Source of the DNA: Beroe forskalii
Taxonomy: Eukaryota > Ctenophora > Nuda > Beroida > Beroidae
Assembly: GCA_011033025.1 (NCBI GenBank)
Contig: WFMF01000178.1
Span: 71,849-135,848 of the forward strand
Direction: 5' to 3'
DNA: 64,000 nt
Shown here: positions 32,801 to 44,072 of the stretch, piece after piece
Layout of the letters: every line of letters starts with the position of its first letter
Numbering within the stretch: the first letter of the stretch is position 1
Made by a program: the position numbers and the translations under genes
The notes under the pieces: generated by a model
What the model was told of the DNA's origin: nothing
The model's database searches: none
Seen by the model: the letters and a program-made list of their open reading frames with translations, nothing else

Positions 32801-35800
32801 TTAAATCCTTATCATTTTCAAAATTTAAGTTTTATTCCTCATTCTAAGCCAAGTCTTATCTCACAGTTTTGGTTTAATTTCATATTTTAGGAATAACTTA
32901 ACATTTAATAATTGGTCTTATTTTACATTTAGCCTTAGGTTTTATTATACATTTGGGTTTTATTTCACAGTTGAAGTTCTATTTTTACATTATGTCCGCT
33001 AGGTTGACACGGAATGTGAACCTAGGCTTTCGGTGAAAGCGATACACTTGACGAGAATCCATAAAATTTTCGTACTATACCATCTTCATCAGGGCAATGA
33101 TTTTTGTTCAAATGTATCGTACAAATGATAACATATTAACTTTCAAGATAAACAAATTATTTAAAGCGACAGAACCTTATCCAGCATGAAATCCTTAACA
33201 AAGAAATAAGCATATGAGCCACGAGTCTCAATCGAAAAGCACTGCACACAACAGTTGCGGTTCTGGTTACGTCTAACAAGAACATGGCATCGACAATCCA
33301 CCAATCAGACATTATGATGCTTTTGCTCGTGTTGAAGCGACATTTCACTAATACAATCGAGAACCAATCAGAGATCATATACCTATTGCGTAATTGACGA
33401 GAACCAATCAGAAATCATTTGCCATTTTTTATGAGAACCAATCAAAATCGAGCATTTGGGATCGGAAGTGAATGAAAGGAAAGTTGCCGCGCAAAGTATT
33501 GGCTTCCTACAAGTGGCGTCGGACGGATGGAATGTAATTTTTACTTTTTTGTAAAACACTGACAAACATATAGAAAATTTGCACTTCGTTTAATTGTTGA
33601 GATAGAAAGACACCTAACTTTTTGCATCGTATTGGGTGCTACTAAACTGCTGTAAATTTGTTATATTATTGAAATAAAGCATATTATTATTGTAATATAA
33701 GGCGAATACATCAATTTTTTAATTTCAAGTGTCCGCAGGGCAACAAACCGTGTTTAGAACGTTTTTTACAACGACTGAGAGAGAGAGCTAATAGGTTTTT
33801 AGTGACTCATTGCATAGAACTTGTTGATGTTCAACTTTATTAGACTAAACGGCTAATGAAATATATTGAAATGCAATTTAAAATCGTAAATTTGCCGAAT
33901 TATTAACAGAAATTAAGCAAGGCAGTGGGGATTACACAAGGATAACTTGCGGAAGAACACGAGGATAACTCCAATCCCATCGCATCATTTACACCCACCA
34001 ATGATGTTTTGAAGCTTTCAAAAGCAGACAATTTCGAATGTCCCGTTAGTGTTTGCAATGAGCTGATATGAAATGAGGGGTTTATGGTGGTTGAGAAACC
34101 AGACTATGCTATACTGGCATGAGCTTGCGTTTTAGCCCCTGGGGGATGGGAATGCCAAAACACACTGATCCTATCCTACCTGTGTAACCCTTCTTCCCTC
34201 ATTTGTAACTTACACTCCTCTCACTCCCATTCCCTTAAACTCCTTAATCACTCCCTCTTACTCCTTCCCTCTCCTCACTGCCCCTATCTTACCTGGGTGG
34301 CAAACTTGCGCTCCAGACCAAAGACTTGAGCTCGGCTGAAGGTGGTCCTCGTCTTCTTCTTCTTTCTCCCGTTCTCTGAAACAAACACGGGCTTAATCAA
34401 CAGATAACTAACACAACTTACAAACACAGCTAATATAACAGATGGCTAACATATTTAACTTGGATTATAGAATAGTCTTAAGATTGATAACCAACATCAT
34501 GATGCTCCTAAATCATCCACCGTAAAATCATTAAAAATTGAAAGTTATAAAGTTTGTGAATCCAAAAATAGACGGACCCCATTCCCAATTCGTGCCCCTC
34601 GGCCCGCATAATTCGGTGTTTACGACTGTGTAATCCATTCCGGACTCAACAGTGAGTGGAGACTGAGTATTAACGGCATATGATGTAACGTAATGAATTG
34701 TCCACCATTTTAACACCCTATTTCCTCAGATCACTTTGTAAGGCACGAGATGCATCTCTTACTAGCGACAAGGCAGTGGAGAGGGATGCGTCACTATGAT
34801 GGGTTAGAACGGTGAACTGGTGCCCAAATACTGCCTATTCTCAGGAAATGCTCTAATCAGGGAAACACTTTGGGCAGCTGCAGACCGCACACCTGTCCCC
34901 AATTTAAATTGATAAAGTGTTTTTAAACAGTTAATTAATTTTATTTTTGTGGTTCTGGCTCCAAGCTTCCTGTCCGTTTTAACGACTTTACTCGGTTTTA
35001 TTTATTTGCTGTAAATATTGTTCATAGCTTTGTTCACAGCAAATATTAATAATAAGATTAGAATAATAAGATTAGAATAATGGCCGGTCGCCATAAGCCA
35101 GTGGGACACCACTCAAAACATCATATGATCATCAAATTTATTAATTTTCGGCACATTAAACCGAATTAATTCCCAATTAAACCCTAATTGCAAGGTATTT
35201 GGAATAACGTCACAGACAGAGCTGGCGACCCCGCCCCCGGAGGTCATTAGGGCCGGACAAACACCTCTTATCTGTTATCTGCCCCTGATAACACCCCTAG
35301 TGAGAGAAGAGGGAGAGGGGAGGGAATGTTCAGGCGGCAATGCTCCGTCCCTCCCCCACAGCCCCTCAGGTCACATGACAACCCCAGACCACGTGATCAG
35401 ATAACCCTGCCTCGTCTAAGAGTCGCAATAAAGCCCCCCATGCAAAGCTCACGGGACCATTTCCCCATGTTGGTAATATTAAGTCTCCACTTTTAATTGC
35501 GTTATAATTTTTTAAGTATGTGCGGAGCGATAAGAAAGCCCTCTGTTAGCGTACCACCGGACTAATTATGCGCTATTATATTAATATTAATAACAAGGTA
35601 AGTGATAAGCTGATGCGAGGCAGAATTACAAAGTTATTCATGTGACAGGGCTGTGTAAACAGCACACGCCATCGCTCTGTGTCAAGCCCCGGCAAATCAA
35701 ATTATAGGAATCAAACGGGAAAGTAGGCCGTCTGGTAGCATCAACACACCATTCTAAACCCTGAAAATGACGTCATTTCAAACCACATGTTATACGGGCG

Positions 35801-38800
35801 GGAGTTCATTCTGCCAGGGACTCTGTTAATTTCAGGTGCTTAGAAATAGGGTTTAAGTAGCGTTAATGTCCGTTGGCAGGTGAACAATGGGTTTATTTGG
35901 GGTGCAATAATTACCAGGCACTCTCACTGCCTAAACACGATAAACTTTATTTATTATTATATTTAGCCCCTAATTATCTCACATTAAATAAAATTACAAA
36001 AAGTGTTTTTTAAAACGTGTATATATATAAATTCATGTTATATTACCAGTAATATTACTGAATATATATAATTCGGCATGGTGACTGAAAGTCATCCATG
36101 TTTTAATAATGGCCCCCAGCCTAACGACGGTAATAATCATAAAACCAATGTGATAAAGCAGCGGCAGCAGGCTAATGCTATTACTGTAAGTGTTACTCTT
36201 AGGTTTTAGCCTTATCAGCTGCAGGGTTACGGAGTATTACTATGGCTGCCTTTAAAAACTCCTATTTTATTCCATGTGTGTTACAATGGGTGCTTAGTTG
36301 ACGCGTAAGGGTCATTACCGTCACAATGAAATAACAGTTTCCGCCAACCAGGAGGCTATAGTGGAGCCTTATGAAATATTATAATCACAGTACCAACTAA
36401 CCAGGAGGGTTACCAAAAACCTAATTTAAGTGGAACCTCACATAACAATAAAAACATCAAAGTCACCTCACGTTCCAACCAACCATTACAATGGATGCTC
36501 ATTTGACGTCCATGAGTCACCAAAAAACCCAATGAACCAACAATACATCACAGTTTCCAAGTTAACCAGGAAGTTATTGCAGCCCAATAGTAAACACTAA
36601 AATCAGAGCACGTTTCAACTAACCAGCAGGTCCATGGAACACCACATAACATCAAAATCACAGCAGTTTCTGCACTAACCAGGAGGGAAGGAGAAGTCCC
36701 GGGAGATGGGAAGGACTGGGTATCCGGAGGCCAGGAGCCCCAGCTGGAGCTGTGAGGAGAGCAGGTCGTAACGGGAGAGGGCAGCCTCCTTCATTTGCCT
36801 GAAGAGGAAAGGAGTATAGCTCGGGTATACAATAGAATAAAACAGCCCCTAATATTGGAGAATTTTGAGATGTTCCGAATCAACAAAACATACAAAATAA
36901 GTTTTATCCGTGGTAATGGCCATATGCATGATTGGTTATATCCATGATTGGACGAATATGCATGATCGGATTCATTCCTGATGGACTATACAGTATACGG
37001 ATCATTGGCTAAATAATGCATGATTGACCATGCATACAACTCTTAAAAGAGCACATATAATCTAAGTTAAGATTACTTGCACGTACTCGATGTGGGTAGA
37101 GCAGGGGATGTTCCCAATGATAGGGTTGAAGACACAAGCATTGCAGGAGGTCGAGGGGGAGAGGTTGAGTTGGGGCACCAAGTTAGCTGGGAGGGGGTTA
37201 CTTCCCAGCAAGTTCCTGTCCTTCAACATGTTATTGTCCAGTCCACTCTGCTTCAGGATGCTGTTATCTAGTCCACTTTGCTTCAAGATGCTGCTGTCTA
37301 GCCCTCCCTGTTTTAGGATGCTGCTGTCTAGTCCACTTTGTTTCAGAATGCTGCTGTCTAATCCGACTTGTTTCAATCCGTTTGCTTCCAGACCACTTGG
37401 GTTGAGCATGCTGCATTCCAGACCGCTAGCCGATGGGATCAGTCTGAAATTGTGTTGGATATAGAATTAAAATATTTGGAGGAATTCTTACAAATATTTC
37501 GAATCAGATTTTCACTTTTCGCTACATAACTGCTGGACTATGATATATGAGTCTTGGTGTGCCGGTGAAATTAACAGTTACCATCTTTCACTGTCTGACG
37601 ACCCAATATACTAATCATATAAAACGGGATATGTATCGGATTCTATATGAGAGCTGGAATGCTGCTCGTGTCTCATATAACCCTAGAGACATTATCATAG
37701 TAGACGCCAGACGCCGCCAGCTACTGCTAAATTTGAAATGATTTCCCCGTAACACTTGTACGGGCTCATATTCCTCACCGGTAAATGGTGAAGTTTTTCA
37801 GAAAAAATATCATCAGCATTATATATGCGCGTAGTGTAATAGATCATTGTACTCCTGAGGAAGCCAGGAGGAGTTCAGAGTCCAAGTAGAATCTGCTGAT
37901 AATAATATCGTTACAACCATTACCCCGGTCTATACAGCTCGTCTGGGAGAGCGGACCATACACATATATTGTAAGGAGGTACATCATTCTAGAGAGGAGC
38001 TGACTCCCCTCCTATCATCCTCCCGGGCTGGTGGCTGCAGCCTCATAACTGCGGTATTATTACCAACATGTTTAATAGGAGTAGTTGGGGGTTCCGCGGG
38101 GTACCAGTCACCAACCTGATAAACTAACAGCCTCAAGTACATATCCATTATCGAGACCCGTCACATGACCCCGTGTAATGAATATATATTGACAATGTCT
38201 GGCACACACTAAGTGCCCTTATGTCTGCCAGCGAGGTGGGACTGGTCAGCACGGCGCCAAAACGTCGTGACAAGGAATGGGTTGCTAGGCAACACATGCG
38301 GTATCCATGGCGACAAGGAACGTGACCACTCCTGCAGCTACCGCTATTTAGTCAGACATAAGGGCAGCAGACATAGGGCAGTTAGGAGGCAAGGAGACAT
38401 AGTTACAGAGCGCAATAAGGAGGTGTGAAGGAAAGCTGGAGAAAGACCGGAGATTGTAAGAGATTGCTACACAAATGCATATATCGCTCAGAATGAGGTG
38501 ACGAGAGATCAGAAAGAATGCCCTGTAATTGACTTTGTTTAAGAATTTTAGAGGAGAAGATTAAACAGTTAGACAGGGAAGCGGACAAAGTGCTGCCTAG
38601 TATAGAGCTATCGACCATCAGATTACCGTAGTCAGAAAAGTAAGAAGTAATAATATATGGCATCCGTTTATGTCGGGCTGAATCAACTTCTACCGAGGCA
38701 ATACGAGAGCTTTTTAAAACTAAACTTTTAAAGATTTATATTAACTTTTTATAAATTACGAAATTAAACAGACGGCTAGGAAACAACAAGAGGAGGAGGA

Positions 38801-41800
38801 GGAGTAGCTATGAGTGAGCTCAGAGAACAGCTGATAAGCAGTTAAAAGCCAGAGCTGCATAATATGCGTGAGAGAGTGTCTTCGACATGGCCTCGCTGTG
38901 ACATGGTTGCAATGGTGGGGGAAGAGTTGCAGGAGGATAGCAACTCCTGCAATCCTCATGTCAAAACGTAGTAACTCCTGATTGTCAAAACTATCTGCAT
39001 ACGTTCATTGTGGGAATATTTACATGTTTATAATTTGGCAAGGGTGATTGACTTCTCTACATGTTTATATTGGTGTTAAAAGTTAGGGATGAGGTAAGTT
39101 GGCATTAAATCATATGGAGTAAAAAGTAGTTGTCTATGGTTATCAAGATGATATGATTTCACTGTTCTTTATAGGAGGGCCATGTCTACTCCTAGGAGTT
39201 CTAGAAACCCCTGTGATCTAACATGAACAATAACACTCTTCCTTTCACCTCAGGGCACAGTCCTTATCATCTACCAGGGTAGCAGCCATAATCAGTGATC
39301 TCGAACAGCGTAACATCTGGGACTACCACTCTCTGAATCAACCAGTATTATAGCAGTCAAGTGATCACCTTTGTTATTTCACTGTATAGTCTAAAGTGGT
39401 CATTTTAAGGAAGCCAGAATGAGTTTAGAGTGAATCCCAGCACTTGGTACAGTGCCACCAGTTTTACCAGAGTTTAAGTGGGCTCTAGGTAACGCATGTC
39501 AGTGAATGTTACCATAGTGACAAGTTACCAAAGAGACATGTGTTACCATGGTGACCTGTCACCGTAGTGACACATCACATCCACCCCAGTACCGTCAGAT
39601 AAGGGTAAGTAGTATGTAATGATCGCTGATATGACACAAGGTTTCTCTGGAAAGAAACAATGGCACAAGACTATATATTATTACTTTAGGGCATAATTAC
39701 AGTAAAAGATAAAATGTTTTTAGCGTTGCTATATAGACATGTCTTAAGTAGGAAGTATTTATTGAAAACCTGACAGATAATAAAAGTTTCCAAAAACATT
39801 AAAACATTGACAGTTATCTTGAGAGTAGGTATTATGGAATTATGCACTCGAATATTCTTATCTCGTTTGCTAATGCTTGGAAAGTTAGGAAGTCGATGGC
39901 TCTAGAGGTCATGTGGTTTGAATGCCAATTACAGAATGGTTCGTGGTAAAACCAATTCATCCCCACCAAAAAGCCATTGCGGAGCCAGTAAACTTGGGTG
40001 TTAACTAGGCTAATTATAAGGCGAGGGGCGGGTGATAGAATGAACTCCATTATTAGCAAGGGTTTTACGCACTGTTCATTAAAGGAAAAGGTGAACTTGC
40101 GCGGAGGCAAGACTTGTACGGTCTTCTGAGGGGCCCTGGAGCCTCAGTAGGAGCTATGAAGTCTGACGGTTTTACTTCAAATTGTTACCTCTTCATTGGA
40201 AGTAATATTAACTTATTAACAACGTTCAAAACGTGTAGGAGTGACGATGAATGAGAGTAAATTTAAAACCCATGACCAGGATAAAATTTTATCTACAAGA
40301 ATTGTACCTACATGTTGGGAACGTCTTTGTCTTTTCCACTCTTGATGACACTCTGTGACACCATGGTCAAGCTTTCTCTCCTGGGGGGAGGGAGAGTGTT
40401 ACTATCGCTGATAAGAAGCCCCCATGTAAAAGTTTAATTGGTAAAATGGAATTGTTGCCAACCTGCTTAGAGTTATATTGACGTTTTAATACCCTAAGAG
40501 GCACCTCCTGTATTATCTTATCATGCTAGGTCGTTCGAGGAGATATCACAAGTCGCACTCATACCCTCGTCTCTCAGTGGCTTTTACCGAATATATCGCT
40601 TTACATAAAATATTTCTATATATTTTCAAACAGCTACAGTTTGAAATAGCTATGACAAACAGTATTTAATATTCAGACTCGTGAAATCTAATTGCTTAAT
40701 TGTGTTTCGCCCTTTTCATCACCTCTCAAAATACAAGTCTCTCAAACCAGAAATAATTTGGTAAAAGGTTGACAGCCATTAAATTCGTTCTATTTCAGCT
40801 CTTAGTAAAACTCTTGACTAAAACAATAAGCTCCCTGTGCCGTTCAGTCACTCAAATCCCACAATAAATTTTTATAAAAAACCGAGCTGTTATATAAGTT
40901 CACGCATAAATGTTAAGTGACATTTCATTATCTACACGGTACATTTTTCAAATGTCACTTCGTTCCATCCTCACTCAAGTAGCATTTCAACTTAGCACAG
41001 GATTAACGAATCTTTGAAACTAATCGAATTAAATGCCGGTTTGAAAACATTGAAAAGGTTTGCTACTGTGAGACTGTGAGAGCACGCAACTGCGTGACTT
41101 GGTCAAAGGTTGACACAAAGTCGATGCATATTTAGGGTTAGACACTGGATATACTTGGGAAAGGGGGGCATAGTTACAATAAGGACTTAATAGGGCAAAG
41201 TTGGGGTACGAAGAGCTGTGGACATGGATGGGGCTAAGTCGGGCCCAATGGAGCAACAGGGCATTTAGGAATGTAGTCAGTGTCGTCACGGATTCTGAGG
41301 CTGCTGTGCACTGATCCATTCCTTATGTCTAATTGATTCCATATTCCTGATGAAGAGATGCCAGTAGGGCTGCCTTGAGATCTTCTGCTTCATTTGAGCA
41401 ACAAGCTGCTTCCTCTGCTCTCCGGAGTCCGATCTGCTACTGAACACTAAAGCACTACTGAACACTACTGAAAATTCTCGTTGATCTCTCAAAACTGTTG
41501 TATTTGATCTTCTCTGGTCGAAGGCTTCCGCTGCTCATTGCTCTAATACGAAGTGACCCACCCAAGTCACCCTCCATTGGCCGTTTAACTGTGGACAAAC
41601 TCTTCCCCTTGCTCGTCAAGCCTCTCTTCCGTTGTCTCTGTCATCCCAAACAGCATGACAAACTTGTCACTTGCCGCAATCACCACGTTTGACAGTAGCT
41701 TTGACATGAGTTTTAATCTTACGAATAGTAAAGAGTCTGCTTCCCTGCTTGGCAATATCACTAAAACTTTTAACTTCCTTTTCATGGTTTCTTCTACAGC

Positions 41801-43901
41801 TTCCACCGACTTGTTAGAGATGTTTGATTGCTGATGCTCTATCTGCTGCAAGTAGAAGCTGACGCTTGCATGGACAGTCCAAACATTTTAATGACCAAAG
41901 TTGCAAGGACTATTATAATGCAAACGATGCACTGCAGAAAATTACTGATAAGAGAGCTTCTGAATTAGCTTGTACAATTGAGTGATGATAAGCAATGGGA
42001 GAGATAAAAAGGCAGTAAATGATGAAGAGGCACTCAGACACGCGACTTTTGCCTATGATGAAAATTAAACTGATCAATCTTTTTCATTATTACAATGGAA
42101 AAGCTTGGTACATCTACTGCAATCTTACAACTGATGATTTGAACTAAATTTTAATTCATTCATACTGAATGATGATATTCTATATTATCATTGATCATAT
42201 TGATTACTTAGAGTATTCAACATTTTTTCAAAGTTCTTAAATGAATCAAACAGGAATGTCTAACTTTACTCAGAACAGATTTTGAACAATGCCGAGGCAT
42301 ATCAGATGTAGGCCGAACAATGTCCCAAGTATACATAGCCCAACTATGCCCTAAATCTAAATTCTGTGCTAGGATGCCCCGTTTCCCCAACTATGCAATT
42401 GCATGGACATAGGAGTAGGACCCAATTACCTTAAAATCGAGTGTACGACTGACACCTATACCTCTCTACTCAACCCAGTTTTTGAGGGGAATGAAAGCTG
42501 TAAGTCCCCTTTCCCCTACTCACCCCAGTTTTTGAGGGGAAGGAGAGCTGTAAAGCCACATTTCTCTACTCACCCCAGTTTCTGAGGGGAAGGAGGCTGT
42601 CAAGTCCCCTTTTCTCTACTCACCCCAGTTTCTGAGGGGAAGGAGAGCCGTCCCTGAAGGGGGAGAAGGTGGCTGGGGATGTCATCATCACGTCAGGGGA
42701 GATGCTGAGGTTCGGGGCCGGCGACACGTTGGGACAGGAGCTGGTGGGCGAGGTCTTCAGGTTGCAGGAGGAGGTGGGCGAGGGGGTCCTCGTCTGCAGG
42801 ATCGGAGGGGTCGTCGAGGAGATGGGGATGGGGTTCTGAGGGAGGAGGATTAAGTGCTCAATCTCAGTTAGGTACTCAATCTGTCGGAGGCTTTAGTCGG
42901 GGAAAACATTTAACAATTAAACATTTAACAATTAAACTTAATTAAAATTAGCTTTTTGATAACACAGTATGAAAGTATTACAAAGTTGGAAATATTGAAA
43001 GAAATCATTCGAAGATAACACGTATATTCCTATTTAAGATGTTGTTCTAGTAGTCAGATATTCAAGTGGATGTGAAAGAGTACAGAGAATTTAAAACCCT
43101 TGAGATTGTTTTGGTTGTCATGGTTAATATACGTCTACTTACATATCAGGATTTATTCATATTCTCGTATTAAAATGAAATAGCCCCTAATCATAAATTC
43201 AGATACGCCAGTCAATTACTATCACTCTAAATAGTCAATATTTGCTGAAAAGTATTAGAAAAGAAAAGCATTAAAACTTTCAAAAAGTGAAAGCAAAGCT
43301 CAGTAGGTTATATCGTAAGATAAGAAACAATGTAAATATTTGAGGAGCGAGCTATGATTTTGGATTGAATAAAACAGCATCAGACCTTACATTTACTTTT
43401 TAGATCAGGGAGATTGATCCAAAAGAAGGACACTATCCGATCCTCATTAGTTACAGTCTTAATAATAGGGAAATAAGATAAGGCGTTTGAAATGTTAGAT
43501 TCAAATAACACTCCAATTATCAATTGGAAGCGTTCCAATGAAGTCAAACTTGGCAACTTGTTCTTGATATTTGATTAAAGTCCTTGATAGAAATTGGTCT
43601 CAAACTCTTTTTTGACAAAGTCTCATTAAGTTTTCAAAAATATAGAAGTTAGAACTGTTCAAGAGTAAGACATTGGACATAAGACGGCAAATTTTGCTAA
43701 ATATTTAACAATATATTGACAAAAAAGATCATTAAAACTTATCAACTATAAAACAGTAAAGTACTGAACGGAACTTACCGTTTTTAGAGTGGAATTCATC
43801 AAGTTCTCTATAGAAAAGTTAGAGCGGGATTTACTAAAGAAGGGCAGAGGTCGCGGCAGAGTGAGTCCTAATCCGGGGCCGTTGCTACTCTTCAGGGTCA
43901 T
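26754..43901 (-). CDS. NKL-class homeobox transcription factor, 7 exons, 357 aa
   Basis: Coding exons are 43901-43779, 42835-42624, 37443-37087, 36798-36680, 34375-34293, 31604-31516 and 26844-26754. They sum to 1074 bases, 357 residues plus TGA, with every phase matching. Residues 29-35 (FSIENLM) are an EH1-like motif that in this family recruits Groucho/TLE co-repressors. Residues 42-111 are Ser/Pro/Thr-rich. Residues 118-187 are seven 10-residue repeats. The homeodomain is at 276-335, with [11 protein letters not shown] at its start and [16 protein letters not shown] at its end; I47, Q50 and N51 are intact. Its start resembles HMX/NK5 and its end NK6/NK1, so the subclass is open. Only 22 residues follow. 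Expected role: nuclear DNA-binding repressor in development. Confidence 0.9.
28361..29560. repeat. Pyrimidine-rich intronic tract with 140-195 bp tandem units
   Basis: From about 28500 the sequence is CTCCCT-rich. Four irregular units carry GGATTGTGTTACGAGACA, then AACGTG and AATGACC (near 29010, 29150, 29330 and 29520), each preceded by TTCCCGCACTATAA. Open frames here are low-complexity. It lies in intron 6 of the homeobox gene. Confidence 0.75.
29561..31515. other. Intron 6 of the homeobox gene, no exon seen
   Basis: AT-rich, with a pair of TGACGTCA motifs at 30207 and 30242 and a 10-bp tandem repeat (ATAAAGCATG) at 31463-31492. Confidence 0.5.
31516..31604 (-). CDS. Homeobox gene exon 6: helices 2 and 3
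   Basis: 29 codons plus two bases: [19 protein letters not shown], then [10 protein letters not shown]. Acceptor TTTCAG, donor GTAATT. The exon ends inside the recognition helix at arginine 53, an unusual place for an intron. Confidence 0.95.
32205..32390. repeat. Tandem repeat of about 36 bp
   Basis: GTATGACTTTGTGAAT recurs five times, with GGGTTAGGGATTGGGGGAT-like spacers. It is intronic with no coding meaning. Confidence 0.8.
33301..33444 (+). promoter_or_regulatory. Cluster of four CCAAT boxes
   Basis: CCAATCAG at 33301, 33364 and 33404 and CCAATCA at 33438, all in the same orientation, three of them inside GAGAACCAATCA. This is the NF-Y core consensus. The cluster lies in intron 5 of the homeobox gene. 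Activity is inference. Confidence 0.45.
34293..34375 (-). CDS. Homeobox gene exon 5: N-terminal arm and helix 1
   Basis: 27 codons: [20 protein letters not shown] then ERKFATQ. Acceptor TTTCAG, donor GTAAGA, phases 1 and 0. The lysine-rich arm just before helix 1 is probably also the nuclear localisation signal. The intron falls between homeodomain positions 23 and 24. Confidence 0.95.
34376..36679. other. Intron 4 of the homeobox gene
   Basis: No other exon found. It contains a CRE-type motif at 35768 and, at 35051-35076, a short direct repeat of AATAAGATTAG. Confidence 0.5.
36680..36798 (-). CDS. Homeobox gene exon 4: linker
   Basis: Joined to exon 3 it reads [19 protein letters not shown], then [19 protein letters not shown]. 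Acceptor CTTCAG, donor GTTAGT. Choosing donor GTACGT for exon 3 gives this frame; the alternative GTAATC donor gives a low-complexity Pro/Leu peptide and a frame that does not fit exon 5. Confidence 0.82.
37087..37443 (-). CDS. Homeobox gene exon 3: decapeptide repeats
   Basis: 118 full codons. Seven 10-residue repeats such as [10 protein letters not shown] occupy residues 118-187. They are followed by [15 protein letters not shown] and a cysteine-containing stretch ending STHIE. Acceptor TTTCAG, donor GTACGT. The opposite strand is also open here but has no splice or start support. Confidence 0.85.
37218..37427. repeat. 30-bp in-frame tandem repeat, 7 units
   Basis: Period of exactly 30 bp, so length changes keep the reading frame. 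Units nearest the centre are almost identical; the outer two have diverged. Confidence 0.9.
37444..42464. other. Intron 2 of the homeobox gene
   Basis: No exon with good phase and composition was found in these 5 kb. It contains an X-box-like palindrome (GTTGCTAGGCAAC at 38281-38293) next to GTATCCATGGCGAC, and an X-box-like array near 39.5 kb. Open frames at 41.0-41.9 kb on the minus strand show no recognised domain. Confidence 0.5.
39508..39571. promoter_or_regulatory. Four tandem X-box-like motifs
   Basis: GTTACCATAGTGAC (39508), GTTACCAAAGAGAC (39524), GTTACCATGGTGAC (39542) and GTCACCGTAGTGAC (39558), spaced 16, 18 and 16 bases. Each fits the imperfect palindrome bound by RFX factors. 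The array lies in intron 2. Confidence 0.5.
42465..42640. repeat. 50-bp tandem repeat of an exon end and its splice donor
   Basis: CACCCCAGTTTCTGAGGGGA or a close variant recurs at 42471, 42521, 42571 and 42621, a period of exactly 50. The copy at 42621 is the real end of exon 2. On the minus strand three copies keep CTGGG|GTGAGT; the farthest has GTTGAG. Confidence 0.9.
42624..42835 (-). CDS. Homeobox gene exon 2: Ser/Pro-rich region
   Basis: 70 codons plus two bases. Begins [20 protein letters not shown] and ends [14 protein letters not shown]. Acceptor CCTCAG, donor GTGAGT. Repeated TSPTSSC motifs suggest a disordered linker with several possible proline-directed phosphorylation sites. 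Confidence 0.88.
42836..43778. other. Intron 1 of the homeobox gene
   Basis: AT-rich with no further exon or repeat of note. Confidence 0.5.
43779..43901 (-). CDS. Homeobox gene exon 1: start and EH1-like motif
   Basis: 41 codons beginning [15 protein letters not shown] and containing [10 protein letters not shown]. Donor GTAAGT, phase 0. The position of the EH1/TN motif close to the start is usual for NK-class proteins and supports this as the true start. Confidence 0.88.
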
Positions 43902-44072
43902 GATATGCACTGCACTTTATATAAACGATATCAAATATAATTCGTAAACAATGAACTAATGTCTTTTATGCTTTGAATACTACTTTCTAATGAATTTTGA
44001 AACGCGTTACGATTGGGTACTCCAAGACGAAATAAAGAAGCGGGAGAGCGGCGCTGATTGGTCGCGCGAAGT

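Noticed and set aside
37090..37464. Plus-strand 124-codon frame across the 30-bp repeats
   Set aside because: It is the antisense of homeobox exon 3. The minus strand has matching splice sites and phases, and the repeat period of 30 keeps both strands open.
41029..41851. Series of minus-strand open frames in homeobox intron 2
   Set aside because: They do not join in phase with any exon and match no family I recognise. A decayed retrocopy is possible but cannot be shown.
43915..43923. TATATAAAG on the minus strand as TATA box of the homeobox gene
   Set aside because: It lies only 14 bases before the start codon; a start site 25-30 bases downstream would fall inside the coding sequence.
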